From NCBI GenBank assembly GCA_946902875.1, contig OX336343.1, positions 7,801,754-7,865,753 on the forward strand: a DNA stretch of 64,000 nucleotides, read 5' to 3'. How positions within the stretch are numbered: the first letter of the stretch is position 1; every line of letters begins with the position of its first letter. The position numbers and the translations under genes were made by a program. The notes beneath the pieces were generated by a model, which worked only from the letters and a program-made list of their open reading frames with translations, did no database searches and was not told the DNA's origin. Origin of the DNA: Nematopogon swammerdamellus (taxonomy: Eukaryota > Arthropoda > Insecta > Lepidoptera > Adelidae). Positions 10,033-21,537 of the stretch are shown here, piece by piece.

Positions 10033-13000
10033 TTACATTTCCGCTCGAGGGTATTGCCACGGGATTTCGCCACTGGGAGAATTGAAATACTCTGTGAATT
10101 TGTCACGAATTGCAATACCACATTGCGTGTAAGAATTTCTGTCAAAATTTATATCGTCTTCGTCGCCATTGCCACCAAAAGAGTACGATAAGGTATCTTC
10201 GAACCGGTAACCGTCTCTAGATCTCACAAAATTATGTAAGACACAAGCTGCTTTGGTTATTTTGACGGCAAAGTCTTGTCGCAATAACATGCTCGAAGCA
10301 AGTACACCCCACTTATTTGTCAATATTCCGAAAGCGCATTCAACGTAACGCCTAGCCCTACACAGCCTGTAATTAAACACTTTTTTTGATATTGGTAGAT
10401 TTTTTTTTGGGTAAGGTCTTAGAATGTGTTTGTGAAGTCCAAAAGCTTCGTCCCCAAGAAAAACAAATGGCAGAAACTCATTGTCTGTACTGTTAGATAA
10501 CTTCTCCGGATTTGGTATATTATGTTTATTACTGTACAACATTTTGCCAAAAGTGCATTCCCGAAGAATGCTGCTATCTCCTTCTCTACTACTACCATAC
10601 GAACCCACATCGATTACAATGAATCTGTATTCTGCATCAACTACAGCTAATAAAAAAATAGAATTAAAATGCTTAAAATTAAAATATTTCGATCCACTAT
10701 TGAGTGGACTCTTCAATCTTATATGCTTGCCATCTACAGCTCCAACGCAATTGGGAAACTGAGTCTTGCGTAAAAACTGCATAGATATATTTTTCCATTC
10801 TTCAGCTGTAGGCGGCGCCATTTCCCGAGGTTGCAGTATGTCCCAAATAGCTTCACAAGTTTCCATCACTATTACTCTGATTGTTTGTTTAGCGATGCGA
10901 AAATCTTTGGACATTTCTGTGAAGTTGAGTCCTGTTGCCAAATAACTGAAACAAATATTTTTTTTACAAAGAAACGATGGCACAATATTCGAGACTACTA
11001 CAAAAAGGATTTAGAGGCCCAACACAAAGTGGGCACGGGGCAGCCGGCAAAAAAATAAAAAAAATATGTCTTTGCTGACATTTTGGAATTCTTAAGACCA
11101 GTAACTGGTCTCGAACGAAGACAGTAAGTACATTTATTTGGCAATTTCACGTTTTACGAATGTTCAGTTGGTGTCATAAGTCCATGATCACATCAGGCTT
11201 CCTTCTTCCACCTGCGCACCGCGTGAAGCGCGGTGTAAGCGAGCGCATCAGTTAATAAAGTGATCAAGGACTTATGGCCCTGTTTGTTTGAACTACTCGC
11301 TATTTATCCTTCACCGAGCATGATCCCCACGGTCATGGGTCGGTTCTGTAATAATTACATCGATTTTTTTTAGCAGGACTTGGATGTTTGCATCTCCTAC
11401 TATACCCGTGATGTCATCCTAACAGACCACTGTGATACATGTAGGTGCCATGTCAGTGCTTCCCCATTTTTTATCGTGCCGGCAGCACTGAACTGTTTGG
11501 AAAACACAAACTATTTTTGTAGCCGCTTCAACGGAATTCAGTGCGGTGGCATCCATCCGGCGCGGGTCGAACCCTACCACCTTAGTAATGCAGGAGGAAA
11601 GGACCTATACAGTTTTACGTGAAATCCGAACCACCGCCAGCCTCAACAATCGGACGGTCATCCATCCAAAGTCCGACCGCGACCGGGTGTGCTTAACTTC
11701 TGCTAACAGTGTTAACTTTCTGAGCTGTAGTTCTCATGGGTCGGGCGGTACCTCTTAAAAGTTGTTTGTTTTCAGGACTGCTGGCAACTACAATGAAGAG
11801 GATGAGGACACTACATCTTTATCGAGTGACGCGCCTACAACCAGCTATTCTGCTGCAACTGGTCCTTCTACTTCGAGTACATCGGCTAAGTCCCCAACAA
11901 CAAAACTAAACCCATTTGAAAAAACGATCATTAAAACACTCGAAAAAAAAGCCACAGATAAAGAAATCGAAGACGACGCCGACATGATGTTTCTTAAAAG
12001 TATGCATCCAAGTATGAATAGGTTAACGGAAACACAAAAAGTGGATTTAAAATTAGAAATTATACAATTATATAAAACAATAACTAACCCTGAATTTATA
12101 CTACCTGCAAACCAAAGGCGACTAAGGGATATGACTCCCTTCTTATATTACTAGGTGGTAGGGTTTAACCCGGCCGGGTTGCTACCACCGCACTGAATGA
12201 AAGGTCTGTCGAAACGGCGATGTAAATAGTTTGTGTTTTCTTTCCAGTTCAGTGTAGCCGGCACAACCGAAGGGAAGCACTGACGTGGCACCAAATTCAC
12301 CCGGTGTTATCGGCTGACATCACGGATGTTGTAGGTGATGTAGCTAACCGTGTCAGTTTCCATAAAAAAAAAAACATGCCAACTTCTTCATACCACTACT
12401 ACCAACCAGCTTCTCAAGTCCCAAATCAAAATAATAATATGTTGGTCAACCATCCATCTCTATTAATCATTGCGCGTCAGGATATCGCCCACCACTTTTA
12501 TTGTTTATTGTTTATTTAGCATCTATTGGCAGTACTCTGCGCTCAGATTTGTCATATTTACATTGTAATATTCCACCAGTTCGATTATCACAGCGAAGAA
12601 GAACACTTCACTGGAAATTCTCAGCACTCTCCATCCTCCAATCTGAGTACCAGCGATTTGGAGGTAAATGAGCTAACGTCTCCAGATAGTGACTGCAGCA
12701 ACCTTTTACATTTTAAAAATGATAATTAAACCGAATGTTGTTACGCAACGCCGAAACTAATCTTAACAGTACCCGTTTTCCATACATGTTATTTTATTAT
12801 GACGATATGGCACAACTTACAAAAAATCACTTACTTACCTATAATAAATTAAGTCCGCCTAAGATTTTAATAAGGATAATTTGTTCTTTAAATCAAATGT
12901 ACGAAAAACGGGCAACATTTTTAATGACTGATAACAAGACTGCAGGTCTATTCTTGTAAATTCTGACAGCGGACTCAGCGCTGATGTGGCGCTGAGAGCC

Positions 13001-14016
13001 ACTTTAGTATGTGGCTCTCAGCGCCACATCAGCGCTGAGTCCGCTGTCAGAATTTACAAGAATAGACCTGCTGATCTAGTTTAAGAATCAATTTTTATTT
13101 TTGTTTAATGTTGCTCTCCGTGTTTAATTTTTGAGTATAGAAACATTTTTACATGCAAAATGTAGCATTTTAGTTGTTTTTGTTTCTCAACATTTTAATG
13201 ACTGATAATAATATAGGTAGTATAAGAATAAATTTTTATTTTTGTTTAATGTTGCTCGCCATGTAAAATTTTTGAGTAAAATGTCAGAAATTTCCAAATA
13301 CAAGTGTTTTTACATGCAAAATGTTACATTTTAGTTGTTTTTTTTTGTTTTAAAAATTTGTAATGCCTGATAACAAGACTGATAACATAGTATAAGAATC
13401 AATTTTTATTTTTGTTTAATGTTGCTTTTCATATTAAATTTTTGGGTTAATTAACAAATTTTTATTACCTATTAAAAACATTAGTAATTTAATAACCAAC
13501 AATTTTCCCACCTAAGATTTTTATATGTTGTATAATTTCCTCATAATAAAATAAAATGATGAAAAACAGGCATTATCAGAAACAAAGGTAAAATGCTCGG
13601 CGCCCTCTTAATAGTGTGTGATATATAGAATATAGATAACAGATAATTAATAAAACAGGCGGTTAATTATGTATTTGATGTGATTATGATTATATAGAAA
13701 TAAGTAAATAAAAGTCTTACCGAAGTGTTATTGTGAGCCTTTCTTCAACTCCTATTGGTACTCGTATAAATTCTCTTTTTTGAATCATTCCTTTAACGAG
13801 GTGTTTCAGTTCGTCGAAGGAATTTAAAGACATTCTGAAGTATTCGGAGAATTTATCTGGATAATTCCGTATTTTTGGATAGATGTTGTTGAAAGCACCC
13901 TCGCTGATTCGATTGATGAACGAGGGGTGAACATGGTATTTTTTTTTACACCTCTTTCTTTTTTCATTGACTGCGACAGCCAAACATAGCACTTGCACTA
14001 ACGATAGATTATCCAT
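10033..14016 (-). CDS. PIF/Harbinger DDE transposase, 2 exons, 402 aa
   Basis: Exon 1 (14016-13721) and exon 2 (10945-10033, TAA) join in phase (CG/T, Arg) with GTAAGA donor and TTTCAG acceptor. The protein is 402 aa, normal for HARBI1-type transposases. It has a basic N-terminus (NEKRKRCKKKYHVHP), a helix-turn-helix-like segment (FRIAKQTIRVIVMETC) and a DDE nuclease with AVDGKHIRL (first Asp), FIVIDVGSYGSSREGD (second Asp) and YVECAFGILTNKW (Glu). In the family this enzyme excises and inserts the element at a 3-bp TWA target with help from the MADF/Myb-like partner. No stop or shift was seen. The 2.8-kb intron contains exons 2 and 3 of the MADF-BESS gene on the opposite strand. Terminal inverted repeats of the element were not located. 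Host domestication is possible but the broken partner favours a recently dying transposon. Confidence 0.85.
11440..11650 (-). repeat. SINE family A copy
   Basis: Reverse copy: GTGCCATGTCAGTGCTTCCC through the core (CCCTACCACCTTAGTAATG, GTTTTACGTG). It lies in the second intron of the Harbinger MADF gene. Confidence 0.75.
12114..12375 (+). repeat. SINE family A, interrupting MADF-BESS exon 3
   Basis: Runs from GGCGACTAAGGGATATG through the core (TAGGTGGTAGGGTTTAACCC) to GTCAGTTTCCATAAAAAA. It breaks the Harbinger MADF-BESS reading frame about 40 codons after the BESS motif. Confidence 0.85.
12500..12612 (+). repeat. Unnamed interspersed repeat
   Basis: Shares GTTCGATTATCACAGCGAAG and the flanking CAGTACTCTGC/TTTGTCAT pattern with 52030-52140. 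Function unknown; probably a retroposon fragment. Confidence 0.45.
12943..13070. repeat. Perfect 60-bp inverted repeat with 8-nt loop
   Basis: Arms 12943-13002 and 13011-13070 are exact complements around TTTAGTAT. RNA from here would form a 60-bp uninterrupted hairpin. It lies in the transposase intron. Confidence 0.9.
13078..13445. repeat. Three imperfect tandem repeats, period about 150 bp
   Basis: Each unit has AAGAATMAATTTTTATTTTT followed by TTTAATGTTGCTC and, further on, TTTTTACATGCAAAATGT. Units start near 13083, 13226 and 13391. AT-rich, non-coding. Confidence 0.65.
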
Positions 14017-14382
14017 ATTTCGTAGCGTAGCTCACTCAGCTCGTACTCGATGCGTGCACACGTCGTATCTCTCACAGCCCCGAGCAGCAGAGTGCGATGC
14101 AAAGAATATAATACTACTAGGGCGCACGCGACGTCCACCCCAAAGAAGTCCACCCACCGGTACGAGCGACAGAGTGAGGAAAATTTTATTCCGGATACTT
14201 GATTGTGGTCGAGCGCTTGATTGTGTTCCGGGGGCTCCGGGGCGAAACGCTCAGAAACGCATGCATGAAGTCCGGGCCTAAGAACGGTATCTTGCAAAGA
14301 ATATAATCACCGTACCCTTGGCTATTAATTGAAGGCGCCTGCCTTTAGTTCGCGATTTCGTGTAGAGAGCGTTTCAATTCAA

Positions 14383-14667
14383 CTAAAAGTTCCCTTCGCC
14401 GTTATTTATATTGGCTCAAAGAGTAAATTATTGGCTTCAGCCTCCACTCCACTGTCAGTGTCAGTGTCACTGTCAGTGCTTAAATTCGTGCTGCCAGATT
14501 GTGAAATTTATATTACCCAATAATGTAATCGGTATATCTTACCGCATATGTAATAAACACGATAAATACCGATAATTACGGGTAAATCTGTACACATAGC
14601 AACCCTCAACGTTGCTTTGACAGATAGACAGTGGAGCCAACATAATAACGGCGAAGGGAACTTTTAG
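14383..14667. mobile_element. MITE, about 35-bp terminal inverted repeats
   Basis: Left CTAAAAGTTCCCTTCGCCGT and right end its near-exact complement, extending to GGCTC on both sides. Length 285 bp. TA occurs at both outer ends, suggesting a Tc1/mariner-type target. Confidence 0.65.
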
Positions 14668-14697
14668 GCGAAAACTACACGTTCAATAAATATTGTT

Positions 14698-14760
14698 TTT
14701 TTTTTTTTTTTTTTTTTGGCGATCACGCTTTTAGTTTAGCGTATTTAAGCCATAGTCACG
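14698..14760 (-). mobile_element. 63-bp tail-only copy of the LINE at 22698-28678
   Basis: Twenty T residues followed by the complement of the last 45 bp of that LINE (28611-28655), differing by a 2-base indel. It is a severely 5'-truncated retrotransposition product. Confidence 0.8.
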
Positions 14761-16171
14761 ATTGTGGTCCATCAGTAAATACCACATACAGTGCGACAAG
14801 GCTTCAAATGAACGTGGGTGACAGCTGAACTAACGCCGCCACAGTGCTGCCAGATGACCGTCTCGCGATTAGTGTTGTAAATTGACCGTCAATGACCAAA
14901 AAGTCCCGTCAATGACCACTAAAAGAGCGGTCAATGACCGTCAACGTCCTAAAAAGTCGTCGCCTCGGCGTCGTCGAGCGACGTTGACCGTTGTCATCAA
15001 GACGTTGTCCGCTACCGACGCCGAAATTGAAACGTTGCCGCACTGCTGCTCGGGCAACGTCCATCGACAACTTCTGAGAACAAAATACGTTGTGGAGTCG
15101 CAATATTTTAGGGCGCGTATATAAATATAAAATAAGTGTGCTGTATGTAGTTGTATCATTTCATTATTATACTCAACATAGATTAATGTGAATACAAAAT
15201 TACTTAAGAAATACAAATAGGTAGTGTTATAAAATAAAAATTTAATTAAACAAGACTTATAACTATTTTTTAAAGTTAATGTTAGGAAGTGTAAATATCT
15301 ACTTTGCAGTATTATAAAATGCCCACCGAATAAAATTGATTAACCTTTTAACTAAGAACCTACACTAATAGTATGCAATATACTGGATAAGACAGGTGAT
15401 TTAAATCCTCATAGCATATAATAAATAATTATTAAATGAAAACTATTTGAAATCAGAAAAACAAAACTACTCGTAGGTACCGTGGAGCAAAATTTTTATT
15501 TTAAATTGTATCTAGCAACTCCATGGATGACCAACTCTCATTCCGTTTTCGTGTTCGTTTGAGCGAGCGAGCGGCGTCCATGACGCGAACCGTTCAGACG
15601 GACAAGTTGACATGGAAGCAAGTGTGCAAGTTACGTGCAGCATGCATGTTACATTAATTACATTATCTTGTTTGATACTTGCATACAAAGCGGCCAGCAA
15701 CATTTTGAATTTTTCCTATCATATCATATCACATTTGAACATCATTTTTTCTTCATTGCACTACCGCAATGGCAATTTCATAAGCAGATAAGTATTGGTG
15801 AGCAACGAATGTACTTAAAACTAAAAAACATTCTAAATATTGTAACCGTAATAAATAAGATCGACGAAGCAATAAACAATATTTTGATAGCAGTCCAGCA
15901 AGATAGCTTTCTACTTGCCTTCTCTGTCCACTGGTAGGTATTATGCCAGCAGAACATGCCAGTGGAATGTTTTCTCGGCGTTTTCGACCGCGCGCGCCGC
16001 CGCCGCACGCACGCGACGACGACGTTGCCGTTTCGCGTCGACACGTGACGTCGCTCGCACTCACTCGGTCGGACTTAATAGCCGTTTGCTGCGCACGCAC
16101 GCTTAGCATTTGCATTGCACCATTTGCACCACGTGTTATTCAGCGACTTGTTAGTTGTGTGTGTGTATTCT

Positions 16172-16230
16172 GTTAGTTCGAAAAAATGCCTGCTTTTGGA
16201 GGCAAAAAGCAGGCATTTTTTCGAACTAAC
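16172..16230. repeat. Perfect 26-bp inverted repeat with 7-nt loop
   Basis: Arms 16172-16197 and 16205-16230 around GGAGGCA, inside the hAT element. Confidence 0.9.
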
Positions 16231-16933
16231 TGACTACGATAATTAATTAAAAAAACTAATTAATTAGCAAACTTTTAATATGGAGTGTTTTTAAAATAAA
16301 GTTACATACCTACTTTTACTTTTGCTAATTAAGTAGGTTGCCCTAAATAATCTGTAAAAATCAAAGGGAAATAGATAAATAAGTGTTTAATTGTGTATTG
16401 ATCTATTAGTGTTAAAAACTAATTAATTATCAAACTTTTAATATAGTGTTTTTAAAATAACGTTACATACCTACTTTTACTATGTGAAATTTTTTGTTTG
16501 TTTCTGTTTTAACTTTAAGAGAAAACGAGAAAATAAATTTTCCCAGTATTATAAACAACTTTTGCCAAGAAACTATGCATCTATTCGTAATGGTTTCCAA
16601 GAAAATAATTATTATAAAATTAATAAGGACGGAGCTGCGCGGCGGCGCGGTGCAGAGGTGGGCGCGGGGGGGGGGGGGGGGGGGGGGGGGAGGCGGCGCG
16701 GCAGCTGCGCGCGAATTTGCCGCGCGCCGCCTCCGCTGCCCCGCGCCCATCGTCCTTAATATTTACAATAATATAGTTAATTTTTTAAACAATTTGTCGC
16801 CATCGCCAACGATTTGCTTTTAACCCTAACTATATTCATTTGTTTCACTCGTTTGCAATTATTACAGGTAAAAGAGAGACAGCGCATAGCGTACTGCGTG
16901 GCGTGATAGCGCGTCGCGCGCGCGGCCGGTGCA

Positions 16934-16988
16934 GCACAGACATCAAAGCGACGCCGCCGGGGCGGCGGCGGCCCTTTGATGTCTGTGC
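16934..16988. repeat. GC-rich hairpin, 15-bp outer arms
   Basis: GCACAGACATCAAAG (16934-16948) pairs with 16974-16988, and CCGCC/GGCGG pairing extends the loop region. Confidence 0.7.
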
Positions 16989-19130
16989 GCCGCGCAGCTG
17001 CCTACCTACTTAGCTCATGTGTTGCTTGCATGCGTTGCGTCCAATACAGTGCGTAAATAAGTAGGTAAACATCGACATTTTCGTCGTCGTTCAAGGTCGC
17101 ACGTTGCACACACGCACGCGCGATGTGTGTTGTGCAGCGCAATATAGTAGGTACCTACCTACAAACGTTGGTTACCTACAACTACGATTCAAATAATCAA
17201 CCTACCTACACTAAATAAAAGGACATAGGTACAGATTATTCCATTCCATTGCAAGTCCTTTCGGGTTGGGTTGGTTAGGTTAGTTTTATAATAAATTTAA
17301 TTTAATATTTGCTTATAGAAATACGTGTAGGGTAGACTATTCGCACCGCACTCATGCATGCCCACGAGTGAATTTCCGTGTTATAGGTATGTTGTTAGTG
17401 ATTGAGTGCTACCTACCCTGTTAGCGCTGGAAAAAGTCCGAGGTAGGTAGGGTAGGTATGATTGATTATATATATATATATAAGTTATTGGAGTGTAGCC
17501 CGCTCTATTTTTTTCAACATAGAATATTACGATTTCTTTTATAGTTTTTTATTTAATCACCTAGGTAGGTACCTACATTATATCAAGAAAAACTAATAAA
17601 AATTTAAAAGAAGATCCACCCTTCTGCACACGCGCGGTGCGTCAAGAACGCCTGGCTCACTCCTTATGGAAGGCGTCGCGCGGCGTCGTCGTGCCGAGCT
17701 TGCGGCGTCGCATAAGAGCCGTCAATGACCGGTCATTGACGGACGTTTTCCATTTTTTGGAAGTTTTCCGTTTGGTCAACGTCGGTAATTGACGGCCTTT
17801 GCATCACTACTCGCGATTCCCCCTTTCACGCGTAGTCGTGGGAATAACGGCTGTTTTTCAACAGCACGTTAGAATGATCTGCTGTTTTTATATAGCTGCT
17901 GTATTGCTCAAAGTGCTATATTGCTATATTGCTGTTTTTGGTGCTGATGTTGGAATTTGAACCTAACACTGTTGGAATAACTAGCATAATTGAAATAAGA
18001 GATAAATATTAGTACTATAACAATCACGGGAATACAGAAGGCAGACAGATCATTAATCTGTCTGTGGTCAATTTTTTTTTAATTGTTGGCTTGGATGCCG
18101 GGTCCTTCTGCCATTTCTTTAAAATTTATATATAATATTTTCGACGGTATTTATTATGTATTTGTAAAGGGTTTTATAATATTTTTATTCAGTTAATAAA
18201 TCAGTAATTTTAAGATTGCACAATTTGTCATTGTAATCTTCAGCTCGGCGGCATTTTCACAAATATTGCTAATCCTATGGTTCAATCACTATATTATATA
18301 AGCCATGTTTTTAGTCCTATTAAAATATATCTAGTAGACACTAGCTAGACACAATAATTGCTAGACACGTTAAGTTCCTACATAAACTGCTGTCTGCTGC
18401 TGTTGTATAAGTCTGCTCATAGCAAGCAACGAGCGCGCACTGCTATACCTACTGCTGTTTTATTGTTGCTGTTGCTGTTTCTAACAAACAGCAGTCTAAT
18501 TCTATTATAATATTTCTAATGTGCTAGTCTGCTGTTTTATTTAATTATTTAAAATGTAACCTTTAGTCATTGTATTAAGGGTTAAGTTACAAAATACTAC
18601 TAACACTGCCCTCTATCGAGCGAGAGCTTCACATACCTACAGGCTACACTACAAATAATTTTTATTATATCAACTAGATGGCGGTACGTACGAGTATAAA
18701 TAGCAAACAGCAGGAAAGGTGGAATATTTCTAACGTTATAACTGCTGTAAATTTATAATAGAATATATTGCCTGCTATATAATAATTTCCACGCGTACGT
18801 TAATATTACTTCTTAGACTTCGATTTCTGCTAACAACACCAAAGACTATCTGTTATTTTATTAGAGAGCAAGTCTTCCTAAAATTCAATACATAAAATAA
18901 AAAATAAGTAAGTACCTACTTACCCTATAGGTGCTAATATACATACATTTTCTTTTGCAACGATATTTTCCCCTAGTGTAAGGAAATTTTCAAAATTGAC
19001 AACATTAATGCTGCAACAGCGCCCTCCCACAAACGTCATCCACGTTCATCTCAAGCCTTGTCGCACTGTAATACATGCATGATACGTCATTGCTATCCGC
19101 TTAGGTGGCATGGTCTTCGAATTTGAACTA

Positions 19131-20467
19131 CAGTGCGACAAGGCTTGAAATGAACGTGGGTGACAGCTGAACTAACGCCGCCACAGTGCTGCCAGATGAC
19201 CGTTTCGCGTTTCACCCGTTCACGCATAGTCGTGGGAATAACGGCTGTTTTTCAACAGCACGTTAGAATGATCTGCTGTTTTATATAGCTGCTGTTTTAA
19301 AGTCCTATATTGCTATATTGCTGTTTTTGGTGCTGTTTTTGAAATTCGAATCTAACGCTGTTGGAATAACTAGCATAATTGAAATAGGAAATAAATATTA
19401 GTGTTATAACAATCACGGGAATACAGCAGGCAGACAGATCAATAATCTGTCTGTGGTCAATATTTTTTAAATTATTTGCTTGGATGCCAGGTCCTTCTGC
19501 CATTTCTTTGAAATTGATATAATATTTTCGACGGTATTTATTATGTATTTGTAAACGCTTTTATGATATTTTTATTCAGTTAATAAATCAGTAATTTTAA
19601 GATTGCACAACTTGTCATTCAGCTCGGCGGCATTTTCACAAATATTGCTAATCCTATGGTTCACTCACTATATTATTTAAACCATGTTTTTATTCTTATT
19701 AAAATATATCTAGTAGACACTAGCTAGACACAATAATTGCTAGACACGTTAAGTTGCTATATAAACTGCTGTCTGCTGCTGCTGTATAAGTCTGCTCATA
19801 GCAAGCAACGAGCGCGTACTGCTATACTGCTGTTTTATTGTTGCTGTTGCTGTTTCTAACAAACAGCAGTCTAATTCTATTATAATATTTCTAATGTGCT
19901 AGTCTGCTGTTTTATTTAATTATTTAAAATGTAACCTTAAGTCATTGTATTAAGGGTTACGTGACAAAATACTATTAACACTGCCCTCTATCGAGCGAGA
20001 GCTTCACATACCTACAAACTACACTACAAATAATTTTTATAATATCAACTAGATGGCGGTACGTACGAGTATAAATAGCAAAACAGCATTTAAGCAAACA
20101 CCAGGAAAGGTGGAATATTTCTAACGTTATAACTGCTGTAAATTTATAATAGAATATATTGCCTGCTATATAATATATTTCCCAGGACTATTCACGCGTA
20201 CGTTAGTATCACTTCTTAGTATGTGGCGTTGTTAGCAGAAATCTTTCTAAATAAATGAAGTCTGTTATTTTATTAGAGAGCAAGTCTTCCTAAAATTCAA
20301 TACATAAAATTAAAAATAAGTAAGTACCTACCTACTTACCTTATAGGTATTATTCATACATTTTCTTTTGCAGGGATATTTTCCCCTAGTGTAAGGAAAT
20401 TTTCAAAATTGACAACCCTAATGCTGCAACAGCGCCCTCCCACAAACGTCATCCACGTTCATTTCAA
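19131..20467. mobile_element. TA-flanked non-autonomous DNA transposon, copy 2
   Basis: Starts CAGTGCGACAAGGCTT after TA and matches copy 1 closely, but the last 18 bases or so of the right terminus are missing and unrelated sequence begins at 20468. It is 62 bp from copy 1 in the same orientation. Confidence 0.75.
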
Positions 20468-21537
20468 TCGAAGAGGTCTACTCGGAGTTGTAAAAACGAT
20501 GCATCGTGCCATTTGTCGTGTCGTAACCTACTCTAATTGACATATTTTCGATATATCGTTTTTAGAAGTACATAATATAAAAATGGCATTGTCATTGTCG
20601 TGTCGTATCGTAACCCTACTCTTAGGTTCAAATGTCAAAGAACGAACATTTGAATTTGACCAATGAGCAAACGACAATTTTCGATAATTCCAACGACACG
20701 TCATGAGGTCTCGTTGAGAGTTTTCGTTTTTTGTTTATTGTATAATTTCATCCCTATGTTGCTACCTACGCTTGGAAAATATCAAAAAAATTATTGGACT
20801 CAGCGCGATCGTCGCGGCGGTCATGAAGTCATGCATGACTGACTGACTGGGCTGAATGACGGGGGCGGCGGCGGCTACGGCGGCGAATGACTGGCGGTCG
20901 AGCCGGCCCGCGAGCGCGCGGCGCGGCGGGCGCGCGCGCACGCGGCTCCGGCTCCGGTCGCTCGCTCCGCCTCGCCCCGTCGCGGACGGAGCGGCCGGCT
21001 ACAGCCGGCCGCTCCGTCCGCCCCGCCTTCATCCATCCATCCACAGATTACCAATACAAAGAATATAATACTACTATAACAAACCAATATATATGCTTTT
21101 GTATAAGGTGCGACACGGCGAGAACCACAAAAATATATATTTTTAATTTTATTACAACGACGACGCGACAAACTTGCGCCGTCCGCCATCTTTTTCCACT
21201 CCCAATATATATATATATATATAGGTATATGCATCCATCCAATAATATCTATACACAAATTTGACCACAACAACTTTTATTTTGGTCTTGGACACAAATC
21301 GCTTGTCTATGATTGCGAGAAAAACAAAACTTTTTGTCTATGCTTTCGATATGTCACTTCTTTCGACCGACCGAACATTTGGTTAGAGTGGGATATTTGT
21401 ATGAGTTAGACACATCCCGAGATACATGCGATATATTCGGATCTATCCGAATATATCTTTTTTTTTTTTTTTTCCATTTATTTAAAGATCGAAGTGAATC
21501 ATGGGTCTTTCAAATTTTGACATTTAGCCATACGACA
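20468..21537. other. Non-genic stretch with a GC-rich island
   Basis: No gene recognised. 20468-20760 has repeated TCGTGTCGTA motifs. 20810-21030 is very GC-rich with overlapping open frames on both strands that look like composition artefacts. 20982-21021 is a perfect 19-bp inverted repeat with a 2-nt loop. A TATATA run occurs near 21205-21223. Confidence 0.5.

Larger units (their letters stand above)
6967..12730 (+). pseudogene. Harbinger-encoded MADF-BESS protein gene, decayed
   Basis: Three exons are recognisable. Exon 1 (6967-7139) has a MADF N-terminal half (IWNTSIEEYLNKNVKERS). Exon 2 (about 10970-11123) has its second half (KRWHNIRDYYKKDLE). Exon 3 (11776 to about 12114, continuing after a SINE) has an acidic Ser/Thr linker and a BESS motif (FLKSMHPSMNRLTETQK). 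MADF domains bind DNA and BESS motifs mediate protein contacts; PIF/Harbinger elements encode such a partner beside the transposase. Damage: a one-base frameshift near 6998, an exon 2 acceptor that appears mutated (ACAA where ACAG would fit the phase), an in-frame TAA near 11054, and a SINE at 12114-12375 cutting the C-terminal part. Intron 1 contains transposase exon 2 on the other strand. Later Ser-rich codons up to 12728 may be the protein tail. Confidence 0.7.
14870..17809. mobile_element. Non-autonomous hAT element (2940 bp)
   Basis: Terminal TAGTGTTGTAAA and complement of TAGTGATGCAAA, with an exact 8-bp duplication CTCGCGAT (14862-14869 and 17810-17817). The copy 2 element shows the unoccupied site. 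Subterminal repeats of GACCGTCAATGACC occur at both ends. The interior is mostly AT-rich with a GC-rich island (16621-17130), a 25-G run (16666-16690) and hairpins. No hAT transposase motif was found. Confidence 0.85.
14789..19068. mobile_element. TA-flanked non-autonomous DNA transposon, copy 1 (1332 bp), split by hAT
   Basis: Ends CAGTGCGACAAGGCTT with about 33-bp inverted termini, flanked by TA on both sides (14787-14788 and 19069-19070), as in Tc1/mariner elements. The sequence continues from 14869 to 17810 across a hAT insertion. It has no transposase. The interior is rich in CTGCTG motifs and matches copy 2 (19131-20467) almost throughout. Confidence 0.75.

Noticed and set aside
12735..12959. 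74-aa plus-strand frame
   Set aside because: No motif, AT-rich, ends where the 60-bp palindrome begins; no splice support with MADF-BESS.
16463..16823. Reading frames across the G25 run
   Set aside because: Poly-Gly or poly-Pro created by the homopolymer; the frame changes with run length and no motif is present.
20829..21264. Overlapping long open frames on both strands
   Set aside because: They arise from a GC-rich low-complexity island; Arg/Ala/Pro-rich translations with no domain and no splice context.
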